A stretch of 64,000 nt of DNA from Bimuria novae-zelandiae CBS 107.79 (Eukaryota; Ascomycota; Dothideomycetes; Pleosporales; Didymosphaeriaceae). A program made the translations under genes and the position numbers. The first letter of the stretch is position 1. Each line of letters begins with the position of its first letter. The DNA is taken from the NCBI GenBank assembly GCA_010015655.1, contig ML976741.1, positions 186,001 through 250,000 of the forward strand. The letters are read 5' to 3'. Positions 24,787 to 35,452 of the stretch are shown one piece after another. The notes beneath the pieces are model-generated. The model was not told the origin of the DNA and made no database searches. It worked only from the letters and a program-made list of their open reading frames with translations.

Positions 24787-25231
24787 TGTTATGAGGTGCA
24801 CTCGCTTGGTCCGATTCGGGTTAGGGCGGTAAGGTAATGAGGCGTCTCACGGGTTATTCAATGGTACGAGTTGATGCGACAATTAAGCGCGGTTAAATAA
24901 TCTAATCTTATAGCGAATAAGATAACTATTAGTCTATATAGGAGAAGGTACTCGCATAGAAGATATTTCAGTTGACTACAAGGAGCGTATAAAGGAAACC
25001 ATCCTGTATATATATCCTCCTTGTCCCATAGAGTCCCATGGTATCCCATATCCTAACCTTGTGGGATCCCATGGGATTTCCTGGGACGTCACGTGACCCT
25101 GGGTCACGTGGTCCCATAATATCCCATAGTCTTGGCGCCTGGGACAGCCTAGGACATTACGTAAGTCGGAGGTGGGGCCTGGTTGTCGTCATAAGGCCTG
25201 TCGTCCCACCGTTGACTTCTGGTCCGTAACA
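24787..25231 (-). repeat. 3' LTR of gypsy D (445 bp)
   Basis: It contains a 78-bp stretch absent from the other LTR, bounded by two GTCCCAT words (25,033-25,039 and 25,111-25,117). Within that stretch is a 21-bp perfect palindrome at 25,090-25,110 with CACGTG (E-box) at each end. Several TCCCAT words surround it. Confidence 0.9.
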
Positions 25232-25251
25232 CTATCCTCCTCCCTCCTCTG
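25232..25251 (-). other. polypurine tract of gypsy D
   Basis: On the - strand CAGAGGAGGGAGGAGGATAG ends directly at the LTR start (TGTTACGG), the expected primer site for plus-strand DNA synthesis. Confidence 0.85.
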
Positions 25252-25272
25252 CATGTCCTCATGCAGTAGCCA

Positions 25273-25935
25273 ATGTCCTCTCGGAGTACCCTCTATTGTT
25301 ATTCTGTTAGAGATTAAATAAACTTAGTTAGTTGGATTGCTATAGTGTCCTGCAAGTATTGCGTAAAGAAGGGCTTAACCTATAAGCTATTGTCTCTTAA
25401 GGCGTAGTGTAGTAATTGCTATAAAAATAGCGTCGCAAAGTATAAACTGCTAGAACCCGCGGTTTTAAACTTCTCCCGAATTAATTCCGAGGTAAACAGG
25501 CTTAAGCGTTTAGAGGAGGCGGTAGCTACTAAAGAAGAGTTAGCTATAGCAGCCCTCTAGGCTGCCTAAGCGAAAAGGAAGAGATTAATAAAGCAGAAAC
25601 GTTTACTTAAGAAGCGTAAGGAGAAGCTCCTTACTAACTTAATAAAATTTATTAAGGAGATTAAACGCCTTAAGGGGCTAAAAGAGTTAGGCTAGGACGT
25701 TGTATAGCTAGAGGGGGGCCTCATGCCCAGTACCTTTACCCTTAACTAGGCCGTTTACCCTCCGCCCTTTAATCCTAATAAACCTAAGACCTCTATCTCT
25801 TAGGTTTCTTTAGGTATTCCTGGTGGAACCTCGCTAGAGCGTCTTAGTAGTTAGTAAGGTTCCTTGCTAGTTCCTATATATTATAGCTCTCCGGCTATCC
25901 TTCCTATTTCACCAGGTACTTGTACTAACGTCTGA
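25273..25935 (+). pseudogene. antisense Cys-rich/coiled-coil ORF of gypsy D (about 220 codons)
   Basis: Opposite to pol, between the 3' LTR and the chromodomain, one + frame runs from ATG 25,273 to TGA 25,933-25,935, interrupted only by TAA/TAG codons typical of RIP. The N-terminal part has CKYCVKKGLTYK near 25,351, then CSNC and KYKL. Restoring Tyr to Cys would give a paired CX2C cluster, like a small zinc-binding domain. Residues about 70-140 are Lys/Glu/Leu-rich and strongly helical (RLKRLEEAVATKEELAIAAL, KQKRLLKKRKEKLLTNLIKF). A Pro/Ser-rich tail follows. I cannot name a family. It could regulate the element or be a remnant of a nested gene; the similar frame in family 1 suggests a real component. 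Confidence 0.55.
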
Positions 25936-28900
25936 TTTTCTGTAGGTCTCTAATTACTTCGACCTCATATTCCTTGTCCTCGAGTTCGAGTTATGTTTCT
26001 AGTTCGGCGTCTAGTAGTGCTAATTCTAGTAATAATTTATAGAAAACTAGGTGTATGCGTGTGTCTGTGGGTAACCGTAGTTTAAAATTAACTAGGCCTC
26101 TAACCTCTTAGATTTTGAATAGTCCTTTTTAAAGGTTGTCTAGTTTCTTACTTAGTCGTGTCGTTTTAAGGTTTTTTTATAAGAGGAGAACTCTATCCCC
26201 CTCTTTAAAGGTTAGTCCCTTAATCCTTTTCTTATTTGCGCTTCTTACTATTTGTAAGTTCTACTAGGCAATGTTCTTGCGTAATGTTTTATATAATTCT
26301 TGCATAAGTTCTGCTTTTTTAGTTGCGTTCTTTGCGACGCTTTCGATGTCTAGTGGATCCCGGTGAGCCGTTGGTTTACATCCATGGTTGGCGTAGTAGG
26401 GTGAGTGCCCTGTGGTTGCCGATTTTGCGCTATTGTATGCTAACTGGGCTGTTGGTAACAGCTCAACCCAGTTGTCTTAAAGCTTGTTTACATACATCTG
26501 TAGTAATGGCGCGGTTAGAAACAGGCGCTTTAGCTTTTTAAAAGCCTCTTGTTCCTCCTTTCGTAATAGTCGCTATTTACTAATCTTCGTAAGCTCGGTT
26601 AGCGGAGCGATCGTCTTAGAGTAGTTCCTAATAAATTTGCGATAGAAGTTAGTAAAGCCTAAGAAAGACTAGATATCCTTTACTAATTCTAGTAGTAGTT
26701 ATTCTTTTATTATCGCGATCTTCTTCGGATCTATCTTGACGCCCTCTCGGGATATCACGAATCCCAGGTACTCCGTTTCCGTGACGTGAAACTCGTATTT
26801 CTTTAGGTGTAGGAGCAGCCTGTGCTCTTGTAGTTTCCGAAGTACCTTTTAAACGTGCTCTTTGTGTTCCTTTAAGGAACCGCTCGAATAGATCAGCACA
26901 TTATCTAGATACGCTGTGTAGAATACGTCCACGTATTCGTGCAGAACTTGGTTTATAAGTTCTTGAAAGGTTGCTAGGGCGTTTGTTAGGCCTATTGGCA
27001 TAACCGTGTACTTGAAAAGACCGTATCGTGTACGAAAGGCGGTTTTCCATTTGTGTCTTTTAGCGATTCGTATTTAATAGAATCTGTCCTGGATGTCGAA
27101 TTTCGTGAACCACTTGGCTCCGCGGAGTTAATCTATAAGCTCCGTAATTAGGGGTAGAAGGTATTAGTTCTTAATTATTAGGGCGTTTAGCTGCCTATAG
27201 TCTACACAGAGCCGAAGTCTGCCGTCTTTCTTTAGTATAAAGAGTATTGGGAAGGCCGCAGGACTCTGACTGGGCCGCTATTTCCCTAAGCGGAGATTCT
27301 TCTCTAATAGCTCTTTTAACTCTCTTTCCTAGTCTTATGTAAGAGGCCTTAGGCGCTCTAGCCATAACTTAGCTTCCTCTACTAGTAGTATCTCGTAATC
27401 CCACTCTTAGTGTTTAGGTAAGACTATCTTGTTATGTTCCTCGAATAAGTCTACGAATTCCTTGTATTCTATCGATAGACTAGGGTTCTTGTTAACTGTC
27501 TTAGCTAATTATACCTACATACAACGCACCTGTTCTGGGTGTCGTTATATAACTTAATCTATTTTATAAATTAATATCTCTTATATTATAGATGTGTTGT
27601 ACTTCTTTCTTGCCTAAGGTTCCTGAAGTTTCTCCTATTGCCGAGGCTTATCCGGAGTCATTGTTGGCTTTTTCCTGGGTAGGATTGTCCTAAATATCCA
27701 GTTTATCTCTAGATTGTGTCGTTTGAGCCATTTATATCTAATAATGGCCTTAATGTTACCCATCTCTGCGATGGTGAATATGTGTTGGCTTTTTAGGCCC
27801 TCGATGTTAACCTGTACTAGTGCGGTTTCTAACTATAACTAACTATTACTATATTCTTGCGATCGGGTCCCGTTCGCGAGTCTTATTTACAGCGGCGTTT
27901 TCTTATTCTAATATAGCATATTGTATTTTTTAACTATTCTTAGGGATATTAGACACGCGTCTGCCCCTAGGTCGATTAGTGCTCGTATACGGCACCCGTG
28001 TACCGTAATATCCTTAATTAAGCGTTTCTTAACTCGGCGAGTGTCTACTTAATAAGCTATAATAATTGTACTATTACTAGTGTGGCTCGTTGCCTGGTGA
28101 TAGCCTAGTTTTTTAAATTGTCGGATTTGTTATCTGAGATTTTAGGCTAACTGGCGTTAGCTTCTTTAATCCAGCCTTAGACCTTAGATAGCGTAGAGAC
28201 TTTCTATACCTTATGCCACGTATATCGTTGCTGGTATACGGTGTAGGATTCTCGGATCCTGTCGGATTCGTATACTCCAGGCATTCCGTGCCGGGTATAT
28301 CTTAGGGTAAGGTATTTATAGTTTAATAAGGCGTTATGCTTTAAACCTTCCTGTGCTAAGGCTACTTCTTCTTAAAGGCTTAAGTGCGCTAAGCACTATA
28401 GGTTGCATTAATCCTAAGTAAGCTTTATATAGTCTTTGTCCTTTCTTAGTTAGGTGTCCCCTATCGTCGTGTTAAAGTCGCGGGGATCTAGGCCCTAAGG
28501 AAACCATCCTGTCTCGAATTTTTACTATTAGTGCAGTTCGTAGTTATCCTTAAAGTATATGTGCCACCTATTCTACTTGTGGTGCTTTGTCTAGTATACA
28601 GGAAAATGCTTATAGTAGTTATTAGGTACATTGCACTAGTTCTTCTTTAAGCGATAATGCTTAGAGTCCCCTAGAATATATGTGGTCTAGACTTAGGTCT
28701 TAGAATACTAACGGCATCCTTTGCGCGTACATTGCCACTATTTAGCGTAATTATGTTACTTAAGTGCTGTTACCTAACGTAGGTACTATTCTAGTAGGCC
28801 TTATAGTTTCTTAGCGAGCTAATAGACGTCCTATGCGTGCGGTCCTTGCACGGTGACCTTTGCTTTGCATCGTAACGAGTGGTGCAACTTATTATTGCAT

Positions 28901-30060
28901 ATCTAATAGATATTATTAGCGAGCCGCTAATAGATCTAGTATTCCTAGAGGACTGTTCGTTCCTCCTGCTATTTAGCTAATTCTAAGATCTCTTGTATAA
29001 GATCCACTTCGTTTGTTGCCGCTGGTGTAAGAGTGGCCATTGCTACTTGGATAAGGTTAGTTATGTTAACCTTAGTTTTCCGCTTTTTGTAGTCCTTGGC
29101 AAAGTGTCCTTGCTCTCTATAATGTAGGCATGTCTTGTTTTTAAACCTTTGTTCACGTTCCTTAGGCGAAAGTCTATCCTTTCGCTAATAGGACTTTTAG
29201 AGCCTCTTACCCTTATTCGCCTGTTTTTTGTGCTAGCGGGCTTTATTAGTTATAATAACGTCTCCGTCTTGGTCCTTGGCTGTAGGTCGATTTCCTAAGT
29301 CCCTCTTAGAGGATATTTAGCTGCCATGTTGCTTCTCTAGTTTTCGCTTAAAGAGGTGGTTATCCGCGGTAATAGCGTTGTTTATAAGTTTGTCTAAATT
29401 GGCTGCCTTTGCCTGGTGTACCAGTTCGTCCTTAACTAATTCTTTTAGCCTGTTATAATAGGCGATTATAAGTGGGGCTTCTTCTTATTCCTTTAGTTCT
29501 GCTGTGATCTGCTTAAACTCTAGTGTGTAGAGTATCGCTAACCTTTCTTATTAGAGTTGTTAAAGGCGTATCTCTGCCTGGTGTTTTTTATTAATCGTGC
29601 TGAATATTCTTCTTATGGCCTTACGAAAGAACTCTTAACTTTTAAAGGCTTCCTTTGTAGCTTTTAATTCGTATTTCTTAAGCTCGCTATGCTTAAGGAA
29701 ATTGTTAATTATTAGTTAGGCCTATATAGCTACCTTGTCCTGCATGTTTATGTAAGCGACTAAGATCTTATCTTATTTTATCTTAAACCTCCTTAGGTTA
29801 TAACGGTTAAATAGTTCTATCTGCGTTAGGAACGTTCCTGGGTGACCCTTTCTGGTGTAGGGTTCTAGCTTCGGGACCTTTGGTTGATGCTTCGCATCCT
29901 CTTACTTACTCATCTTCTCGCCTATCTCGTTGATGATTTCTTGGAGCTGAGAGATCTGAGCTGCTTGTTTGGCTACGACTTCTACAGGGTCTTGGTCCTG
30001 GATTCGGGCTGTTGGGGCCGGGGCAGCGGGCTTGGCTGCCGGGGTAGTACTTAGTCCTGC
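25880..30060 (-). pseudogene. gypsy D gag-pol remnant with chromodomain
   Basis: The gag N-terminus is Ala/Pro-rich and then helical (QISQLQEIINEIGEKMSK, near 29,900-29,960). The zinc knuckle at 29,089-29,130 reads CLHYREQGHFAKDY, with the second and last Cys changed to Tyr. The RT active site at 26,900-26,911 reads YLDN (YLDD with the last Asp changed), followed by VLIYSS. The integrase C-terminus shows LTFKEGDRVLLL near 26,180-26,215, and the tail reads as a chromodomain near 25,940-26,000. Stops at Gln/Trp positions and a few indels disable it. The chromodomain targets integration in related chromoviruses. Confidence 0.85.
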
Positions 30061-30086
30061 TATGTCGTACCGTAGGGTAGTTAAAG

Positions 30087-30453
30087 TGTTATGAGGTGCA
30101 CTTGCTTGGTCCGATCTAGGTTAGGGCGGTAAGGTAATAAGGCGTCTCACGGGTTATTTAATGGTACGAGTTAATGCGATAATTAAGCGCGGTTAAACAA
30201 TCTAATCTTATAGTAAATAAGATAACTATTAGTCTGTATAGGAGAAGGTACTCGTATAGAAGATATTTTAGTTAACTACAAGGAGCGTATAAAGGAAACT
30301 ATCCTGTATATATATCCTCCTTGTCCCATAGAGTCCCATAATATCCCATAGTCTTGGCGCCTGGGACAGCCTAGGACATTACGTAAGTCGGAGGTGGGGC
30401 CTGGTTGTCGTCATAAGGCCTGTCGTCCCACCGTCGACTTCTGGTCCGTAACA
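30087..30453 (-). repeat. 5' LTR of gypsy D (367 bp, 78-bp deletion)
   Basis: It matches 24,787-25,231 apart from point changes and loss of exactly one GTCCCAT word plus the sequence up to the next, including the E-box palindrome. For a - strand element this LTR would carry the promoter. Confidence 0.9.
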
Positions 30454-30849
30454 TAACCTTTTTCTTATACTCTTCTCGTGTCTTATCTCATAACGCCAAA
30501 GACATGTTATTGTCGTTTCGTAAATTCCCGCTTACCATGTAACCTGCCCCACATGTTAGTAATCAATTCTTGTACGTTATTTAAAACACGGATTTACTAG
30601 CTAAATATCAACCTTTTAATGCTTTTAAAGAATCTGTAAGTACTTTATAGGGTTACTAAATAAAGCTAGGTTGCCACTAATAGTATTATAGGCTATAATT
30701 AGCTATCTTAAGGATAATATTAGCGTTATAAAAATTAAAAAAAATACTAAAGTAGCCTACTAAATAATTAGGAGGATTTAACTTAGCCTACAGTACTAGG
30801 GGTAGCCTTATCCGCCAGCCTTGGTACGGCGGGAACGGTCGCCGTTGCT

Positions 30850-31640
30850 ACTGCAGTACCATCGCGAGAAGCTTAAAGAGTTGCTATAAGGCTAGCTAAA
30901 TACCTACCTAGATAAAATGCAGGCTTTCTTATATAATAATTATAATATAAAAGTCTTATAAATAACTATCTAGGAGCCCCTTGCTAGCATAAAGTAGAGT
31001 TTAAAAGTAGTAACTAAAGTAGTAGCTAAGCGTAACGTAGTTCTTTACTAAGTATTTTAAGCTTACTACTAGCTAGCGTATAAGGTAGAGTAAGTAATAG
31101 TACTTAATAAGAGCGCTTGTAACAAGCGTATACGTAATTATAAGTATACTTAGTTAAAAGTAAATACGCTAGTTTAAGTATTATATTTAATATAAAAGGT
31201 AAAGAGGTAGAGCTTACTACTAGCTATAGACGTTAATAAGTATTTTAATTACCTTATTTATTAGGGAGCATTTACAGCAGAGCTAATAAAAAAGTTTATA
31301 GTTAGTAAAGTACTACTATATTATACGCCATACCTAGAGCTATACTTAGTAATTATAATAAATAAAACTTATATTTATTAATTAGCTAGAATTTAATAGC
31401 TTTATTTAGACGCTAGAGTAGTACTAAAGTACCTATTATTATGCTTACCTAATATAAATCTAATTTAGTAAAGCTTTAAGGCGTTAAAGTTATAAATAAA
31501 AAGTAACCTCTAGCAGGTGTCTATCTTTTAAGATTTTTTATATTTATTAGAGTTAGGCGTGTAGGAGGTTTGCTATAATAATGTATAAGTAAGAAAGTAC
31601 TTTAGCTACTTAGGCTAGTAAGTATAAGGTGTATAAAAGA
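30850..31640 (+). pseudogene. Tc1/mariner DDE_3-type transposase remnant
   Basis: The + frame reads WSLKVVTKVVAKRNVVLYxV, then VLNKSACNKR near 31,109-31,137 (family VLDESACNER, so the first catalytic Asp is Asn and Glu is Lys). RWSLLPAIDV-like text (RxSLLLAIDVNKYFNYLIY) follows near 31,210-31,260, then LVIIINKTYI near 31,347-31,376 (second Asp to Asn), and a broken PPYSP.xNPIE block near 31,435-31,470. RIP stops are throughout. This order is typical of fungal Tc1/mariner transposases; this copy is dead. Confidence 0.78.
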
Positions 31641-31989
31641 TAAAGAGCTTAAGTAATTAACGCGTTATTATTAAGTATAAATATTATTAAGTATTATAAT
31701 AGTAGCCTATATAGACTTAGTGTTTACTAACGTTAAGTTATTTATATTATAGTTCTATATAATTCTATTAATAAGTTAATTTAATATACGTATACTTAGG
31801 CAATAACTTCCTTAAAATTAACTTTTATAGGCTAGAATTAGTAAAATAAAAAACGTAAATATTTTAATAAAAGTACTTATAACGCGTCCTATATTTAAGA
31901 GTAATTAATTATATAACTAAAGCGTAAAGTATAAGTAATTATAAAATTAATGCTAGTAACCTAGCCTTAAGCTTTAGCAACTTCTTATA

Positions 31990-33630
31990 TTTGCTATATA
32001 AACAAGCTCTCCTCGTCCTCGTCCTTGTCCTCTTGCTCCTCTCGCTCCTCTCGTTCCTTACGCTCTACACGCTCTTTCTCCTCTTTCCTATTCTTTAGAC
32101 ACTAAGTGTTTTACTTTAAAGTTGGTTTTTTAAATCTACGCTGCTAGCGGATAGTATATACTTAAAATATAAGTAGTAAAAGTAGTAGTAGCTCTTATAC
32201 TTTTTACTATAAAATATATAATATGCTAGCCTCCGAGGGATCTATAAGTATATTAAGGTTAATTTTATTATTCTTAATTATAGTAAAGACTTTTCTTACA
32301 TCTCTATAATCTTTATATGGACCCTTATTAAGCTACTACTATAGGAAAAATAGTATTATATAATAAAGCTCCTTTACGTTACTATAAGTTAATAGATCCT
32401 ACGTTAAAACTAGTAAATTATTTAGTAGGCGATTAGGGTCTTGCTACTAAGTAAGTAATTATTAAAATAGCTAACTTTATATTAATTAACTTGCTATAAA
32501 TATAATTAGTAATTTAAATATATTTTTTATTATAGGCTTGCTATTAGAGTCGCTCTGCCTCTATCGTTGCCTAACCTGCTCACGAGACCTTGCTATCATT
32601 AACTAAACGTTGTCTGACGGCACTGCAACTGTACACCTTTATAGCGACACCTCGCGGGCCCATATGGCGACTATATTGCCCTCGACGGGCATATAATCGG
32701 AGAATCGCACCACCAACGACTTAGTACGCTAAAAGTAGCACACATGGGTGTAGTTCGAGCACATGGTATCCTGGCACCTCCACGCGTCCCATATTTAGAT
32801 AGCTAGCCTATTACTTATCTAGTTAATTACTATAATATCTAGTAGCTTAGTAAGTTAGTAATTAGTAGTAATAAGTTATACTTAAGAGTCTTGCGGGCTA
32901 CCTACGCGTAACTAACTTAAAATAAGTACTTAAAGTAACTTTAGTAGTAGTACTAAGTTAAAATCTATATATATAGTAGCCTTTAGGGGCGCTAATTATA
33001 GTAACTTTTTTACGCTAGTTTTTATATTAGTAAAGTGCAGGTAACTTTCCTTACGTTTAAAAGTATTTACTGTATAATCCTTTAATAAAGTTTAACTTAA
33101 ATATATAATAATAGCAAGGCTTTTAATAAAGACTTTTACTTAGGTACTTATCTTTATAATAACGCTGTTAGCCTATCTCTATACCTTATATACTATTAGG
33201 CTACTAAGTAGTTACTTATAGTTACTATTCTCTACGCTATTAACTATCTTATTATTATAGTACGCTCTATAGCGATACCTTATATAAGTTTTATTAACTA
33301 CCTTAATAAGCTTATTATCTAATTATTATATAAAAGGACTTAGCTAGGTTAATAATAAGCTATTTTCTAGGTATATTTTTTACTCCTTAATAATCTTATC
33401 CTTAAGTTACTCTACCTTAGCTACTTTAGTAGTAATTATATAATTAGTTTTATTTACTATCTTTTGCAAAAGTGCCTTAGCCTGTACTTTTTTAAAAGTT
33501 TTTTTATAAGGTAACTTTATTATACGTAGCTTTTTAGCTACTTATATTACTTAGAGTAGATTCTTACCCTCCTTAAATACCTAAGTACTCTTACGTTTAT
33601 AACTTTTAGCTAGCATTACAATAACCCTTA
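31990..33630 (-). pseudogene. second, minus-strand frame of the Tc1/mariner element, Glu/Arg-rich C-terminus
   Basis: Read on -, from about 33,630 the frame begins MLAKSYKRKS and continues with Lys-rich helical text (NYIITTKVAKVE, KDKIIKE). It ends near 31,990 with a charged tail of EEKERVERKERERRE type and acidic DEDEES, interrupted by TAA/TAG. The central part crosses a segment (about 32,560-32,800) that is not RIPed and whose frame is unclear. No family is recognised. It could be an accessory DNA-binding protein of the transposon or a captured gene fragment. Confidence 0.45.
32560..32800. other. unmutated GC-balanced island inside the RIPed Tc1 element
   Basis: About 240 bp of normal composition with many CpA/TpG, flanked on both sides by TpA-rich RIPed DNA of the same element. 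No RNA gene or domain recognised. Confidence 0.7.
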
Positions 33631-34062
33631 AGAATAATAGCAAAATATTATTTAGGGCATAAATTCAGGCATGGTATCTAATTATATAAAAAAAATTGGT
33701 GGGATTAAATAACGCACAGGAAGTAATTAACTAATAAGTACTTAGGTTACATGGTGAGCGGAAATTTACGAAACCACCAATAACGCACGAATAGCTAAGG
33801 CGAATATATTTAGTATACTTTAAACGTAATTTAGGTATAATATAATATTCTTAACCTTTAAATTTATTCTTAAAATAAGGGTGCTTAGTAATAAAATTAG
33901 CTTAAAGGATTTCGTTATATACACGGAGTTTATAGGTAGTAGAATTAGTAGGTATAGCGACTAACGTTATGCTTATAAATATAAAAGTAGGATCACGCTT
34001 ATATAAAAGAGGTAAAACCTAATACGTAATTTAAGGATAAATCTTAGAAGAGGAGAAGATAA

Positions 34063-34452
34063 TATTAAGATCTAAAATCTAAAAAAGGCTATGCCAGTTT
34101 TGTACTTAACCTCTTATGTTATTCGCTAGGAATAACTAGTTATTTGCGACTACGCCGCATGGCGCTAAGTCACGTAACTACTCTGTAGAGAGCACTCGCT
34201 AGCGAGCAGTCTACGACCTGTATATAGGAACACGATAATAGACTTCTATTATTATATTTAACCTGTTTACTAATCTATCGTTTAGATTTAACTTAGGCCC
34301 TTTTATTAATTTAATTATACTATATACACCTTTAATACTAACGCCCTATTAATACGCGCAAGCTATTAATACCCCTTACTTATATTATTAATACTCTTAT
34401 CTAAGAACCAACCCTTATCCTTTTAGGACTAGCTACCCCGAAGGACTTAACA
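34063..34452 (+). repeat. 3' LTR of gypsy copy B
   Basis: 390 bp, starting TATTAAGATCT (G-to-A changed TGTTAGGATCT) and ending GACTTAACA. It aligns with 18,875-19,278. Confidence 0.9.
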
Positions 34453-35146
34453 TAAAACTCCGTCAATATTTAAAGATAGTCTAAAATAATAAGAAACATT
34501 TTAAAAAGGTATTTAATAATAAGCCTATTAAGCTACTTAGAATCCCTTAGATAATAAACAACTATGATTATTATAAAAGTAAGGTAGATCGCTTTAATTG
34601 GACGTAAAGCTACTACTTTATATAGTAAGTCTATTAGCGTACTTAGTAGCTACTTTAGTACTTTCTAATAGATCTTATGCTTAATAACTACTATAGGCTA
34701 TTCTTATACTCCTATCTTACTACTATTAAATAATCTAGCTATAAAAAGTTTATATATAAGTTAATTAAGTAACTTTTTAAACGCGGAGGCTGCCTTGCCT
34801 TAGGCTTAATAAAACGTTAGTATCCTAATAAGGTTCTTACTAATAAAGAGAGCGCTCTTTAAAGCTCTTATATATTTATAAAGTTATTTATAAAGGGTAA
34901 AAGCTATATTAATTATGCGGTAGCTAGGCGTATAACTAACAAAAAGGACCTATCTCGGACACCTCTAGAACGTGTTATAGGCAATTCACGCTCCTTAAGA
35001 CAGGGCGCTCAGCGTCCCCCACGTACTTGCTATGGCTGTAAGCTCTGCCGGTTGCCCTTGTGTAAGTCAGAAGTCACTCCTACGTGCTGGGAGGAGCACC
35101 TCCGCCGGCATGAAACAATCATCTCAACAGACACAAGAGCAAGCTC
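34453..35146 (+). pseudogene. piggyBac-like transposase, C-terminal part with Cys-rich tail
   Basis: After the gypsy B LTR the frame resumes with NYDYYKSKVDRFN near 34,560-34,600 (family DYN.YMGGVD, catalytic Asp retained in KVD), then LIDLMLNNYY. It ends in an unmutated stretch, SRTPLERVIGNSR, followed by CYGCKLCRLPLCKS and CWEEHLRRH. The clustered Cys/His tail matches the C-terminal zinc-binding domain of piggyBac transposases. The switch from RIPed to normal sequence falls near 34,930. Confidence 0.72.
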
Positions 35147-35271
35147 ATCCATCATGTAAACCTATCTCAATACCTTCAGAAATGCAATCTCCATACAAAA
35201 TTGGCCTATTTCAGCATAATATTTGGTGTTCTGCCAGGTCGGAGCAATTCATCCGATTAGTCCTCAGGGGA

Positions 35272-35307
35272 TGGCCCGTGCCAGGGCGCACTTCGCCATG
35301 CGGGGGA
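35272..35307 (-). repeat. right TIR of the piggyBac-like element
   Basis: The reverse complement begins TCCCCCGCATGGCGAAGTGC and continues GCCCTGGCACGGGCCA. It pairs with 15,622-15,657 across 19.6 kb of nested insertions. Confidence 0.75.
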
Positions 35308-35314
35308 TAGTTCC

Positions 35315-35328
35315 TGATCACATACTCG
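35315..35328. repeat. 14-bp target duplication of the LINE (left copy)
   Basis: TGATCACATACTCG, repeated exactly at 40,814-40,827 after the LINE tail. Confidence 0.92.
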
Positions 35329-35452
35329 AGCTCAATGATCGCACACGCTCAATGATCCAAATGTCGTAAAGATACTCAATGGATATAGATCTAGGATCCG
35401 CGCTTTGGAACTGAAAAGAGGAGGGAATATTCAAATAAGGGAGGGACGCGTG

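Larger units (their letters stand above)
24787..30453 (-). mobile_element. Ty3/gypsy family 2 element D (minus strand), nested in copy B
   Basis: A complete 5,667-bp element with LTRs at 24,787-25,231 and 30,087-30,453, TG...CA ends and the 5-bp duplication TAACC. A polypurine tract read on the - strand abuts the left LTR (25,232-25,251), which fixes the orientation as - and makes the right LTR the upstream one. Gag, RT, integrase and chromodomain are read right to left. It is less degraded than copies A and B, so it probably arrived later. A reading frame on the opposite (+) strand lies at 25,273-25,935. Confidence 0.93.
30510..33780 (+). mobile_element. Tc1/mariner-like transposon with two opposed reading frames (3,271 bp)
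   Basis: The ends are imperfect inverted repeats of about 35 bp (30,510-30,544 and 33,745-33,780, sharing GTTTCGTAAATT..CGCT.ACCATGTAACC). A TA duplication flanks both sides (30,508-30,509 and 33,781-33,782). Comparison with copy A shows the empty site, since gypsy 3' text resumes at 33,781. A DDE transposase remnant lies on + at about 30,850-31,640 and a second long frame on - at about 31,990-33,630. Typical fungal Tc1/mariner elements are 1.3-2 kb with one gene. Confidence 0.82.
18875..34452 (+). mobile_element. Ty3/gypsy family 1 copy B, itself carrying two nested transposons
   Basis: LTRs lie at 18,875-19,278 and 34,063-34,452. The flanking 5 bp are TAAAG and TAAAA, a target duplication differing by one G-to-A change. 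The internal region runs 19,279-24,786, then 30,454-30,509, then 33,781-34,062; the gaps are the gypsy D and two-ORF Tc1 insertions. Without them the element would be about 6.6 kb, the same as copy C. It is heavily RIPed. Confidence 0.88.
15622..35307 (+). mobile_element. piggyBac-like DNA transposon, split by nested insertions
   Basis: The outer ends match in inverted orientation over about 36 bp (TCCCCCGCAT... at 15,622-15,657 and 35,272-35,307). A piggyBac-type transposase is read on the + strand in three pieces: 15,930-16,772, 18,629-18,874 and 34,453-35,146. Between them sit a pogo element and gypsy copy B. The two termini are not RIPed while the middle is. The flanks show TA on each side (15,620-15,621 and 35,308-35,309), not the TTAA expected of piggyBac; either the target site has mutated or this family differs. 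Confidence 0.72.
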
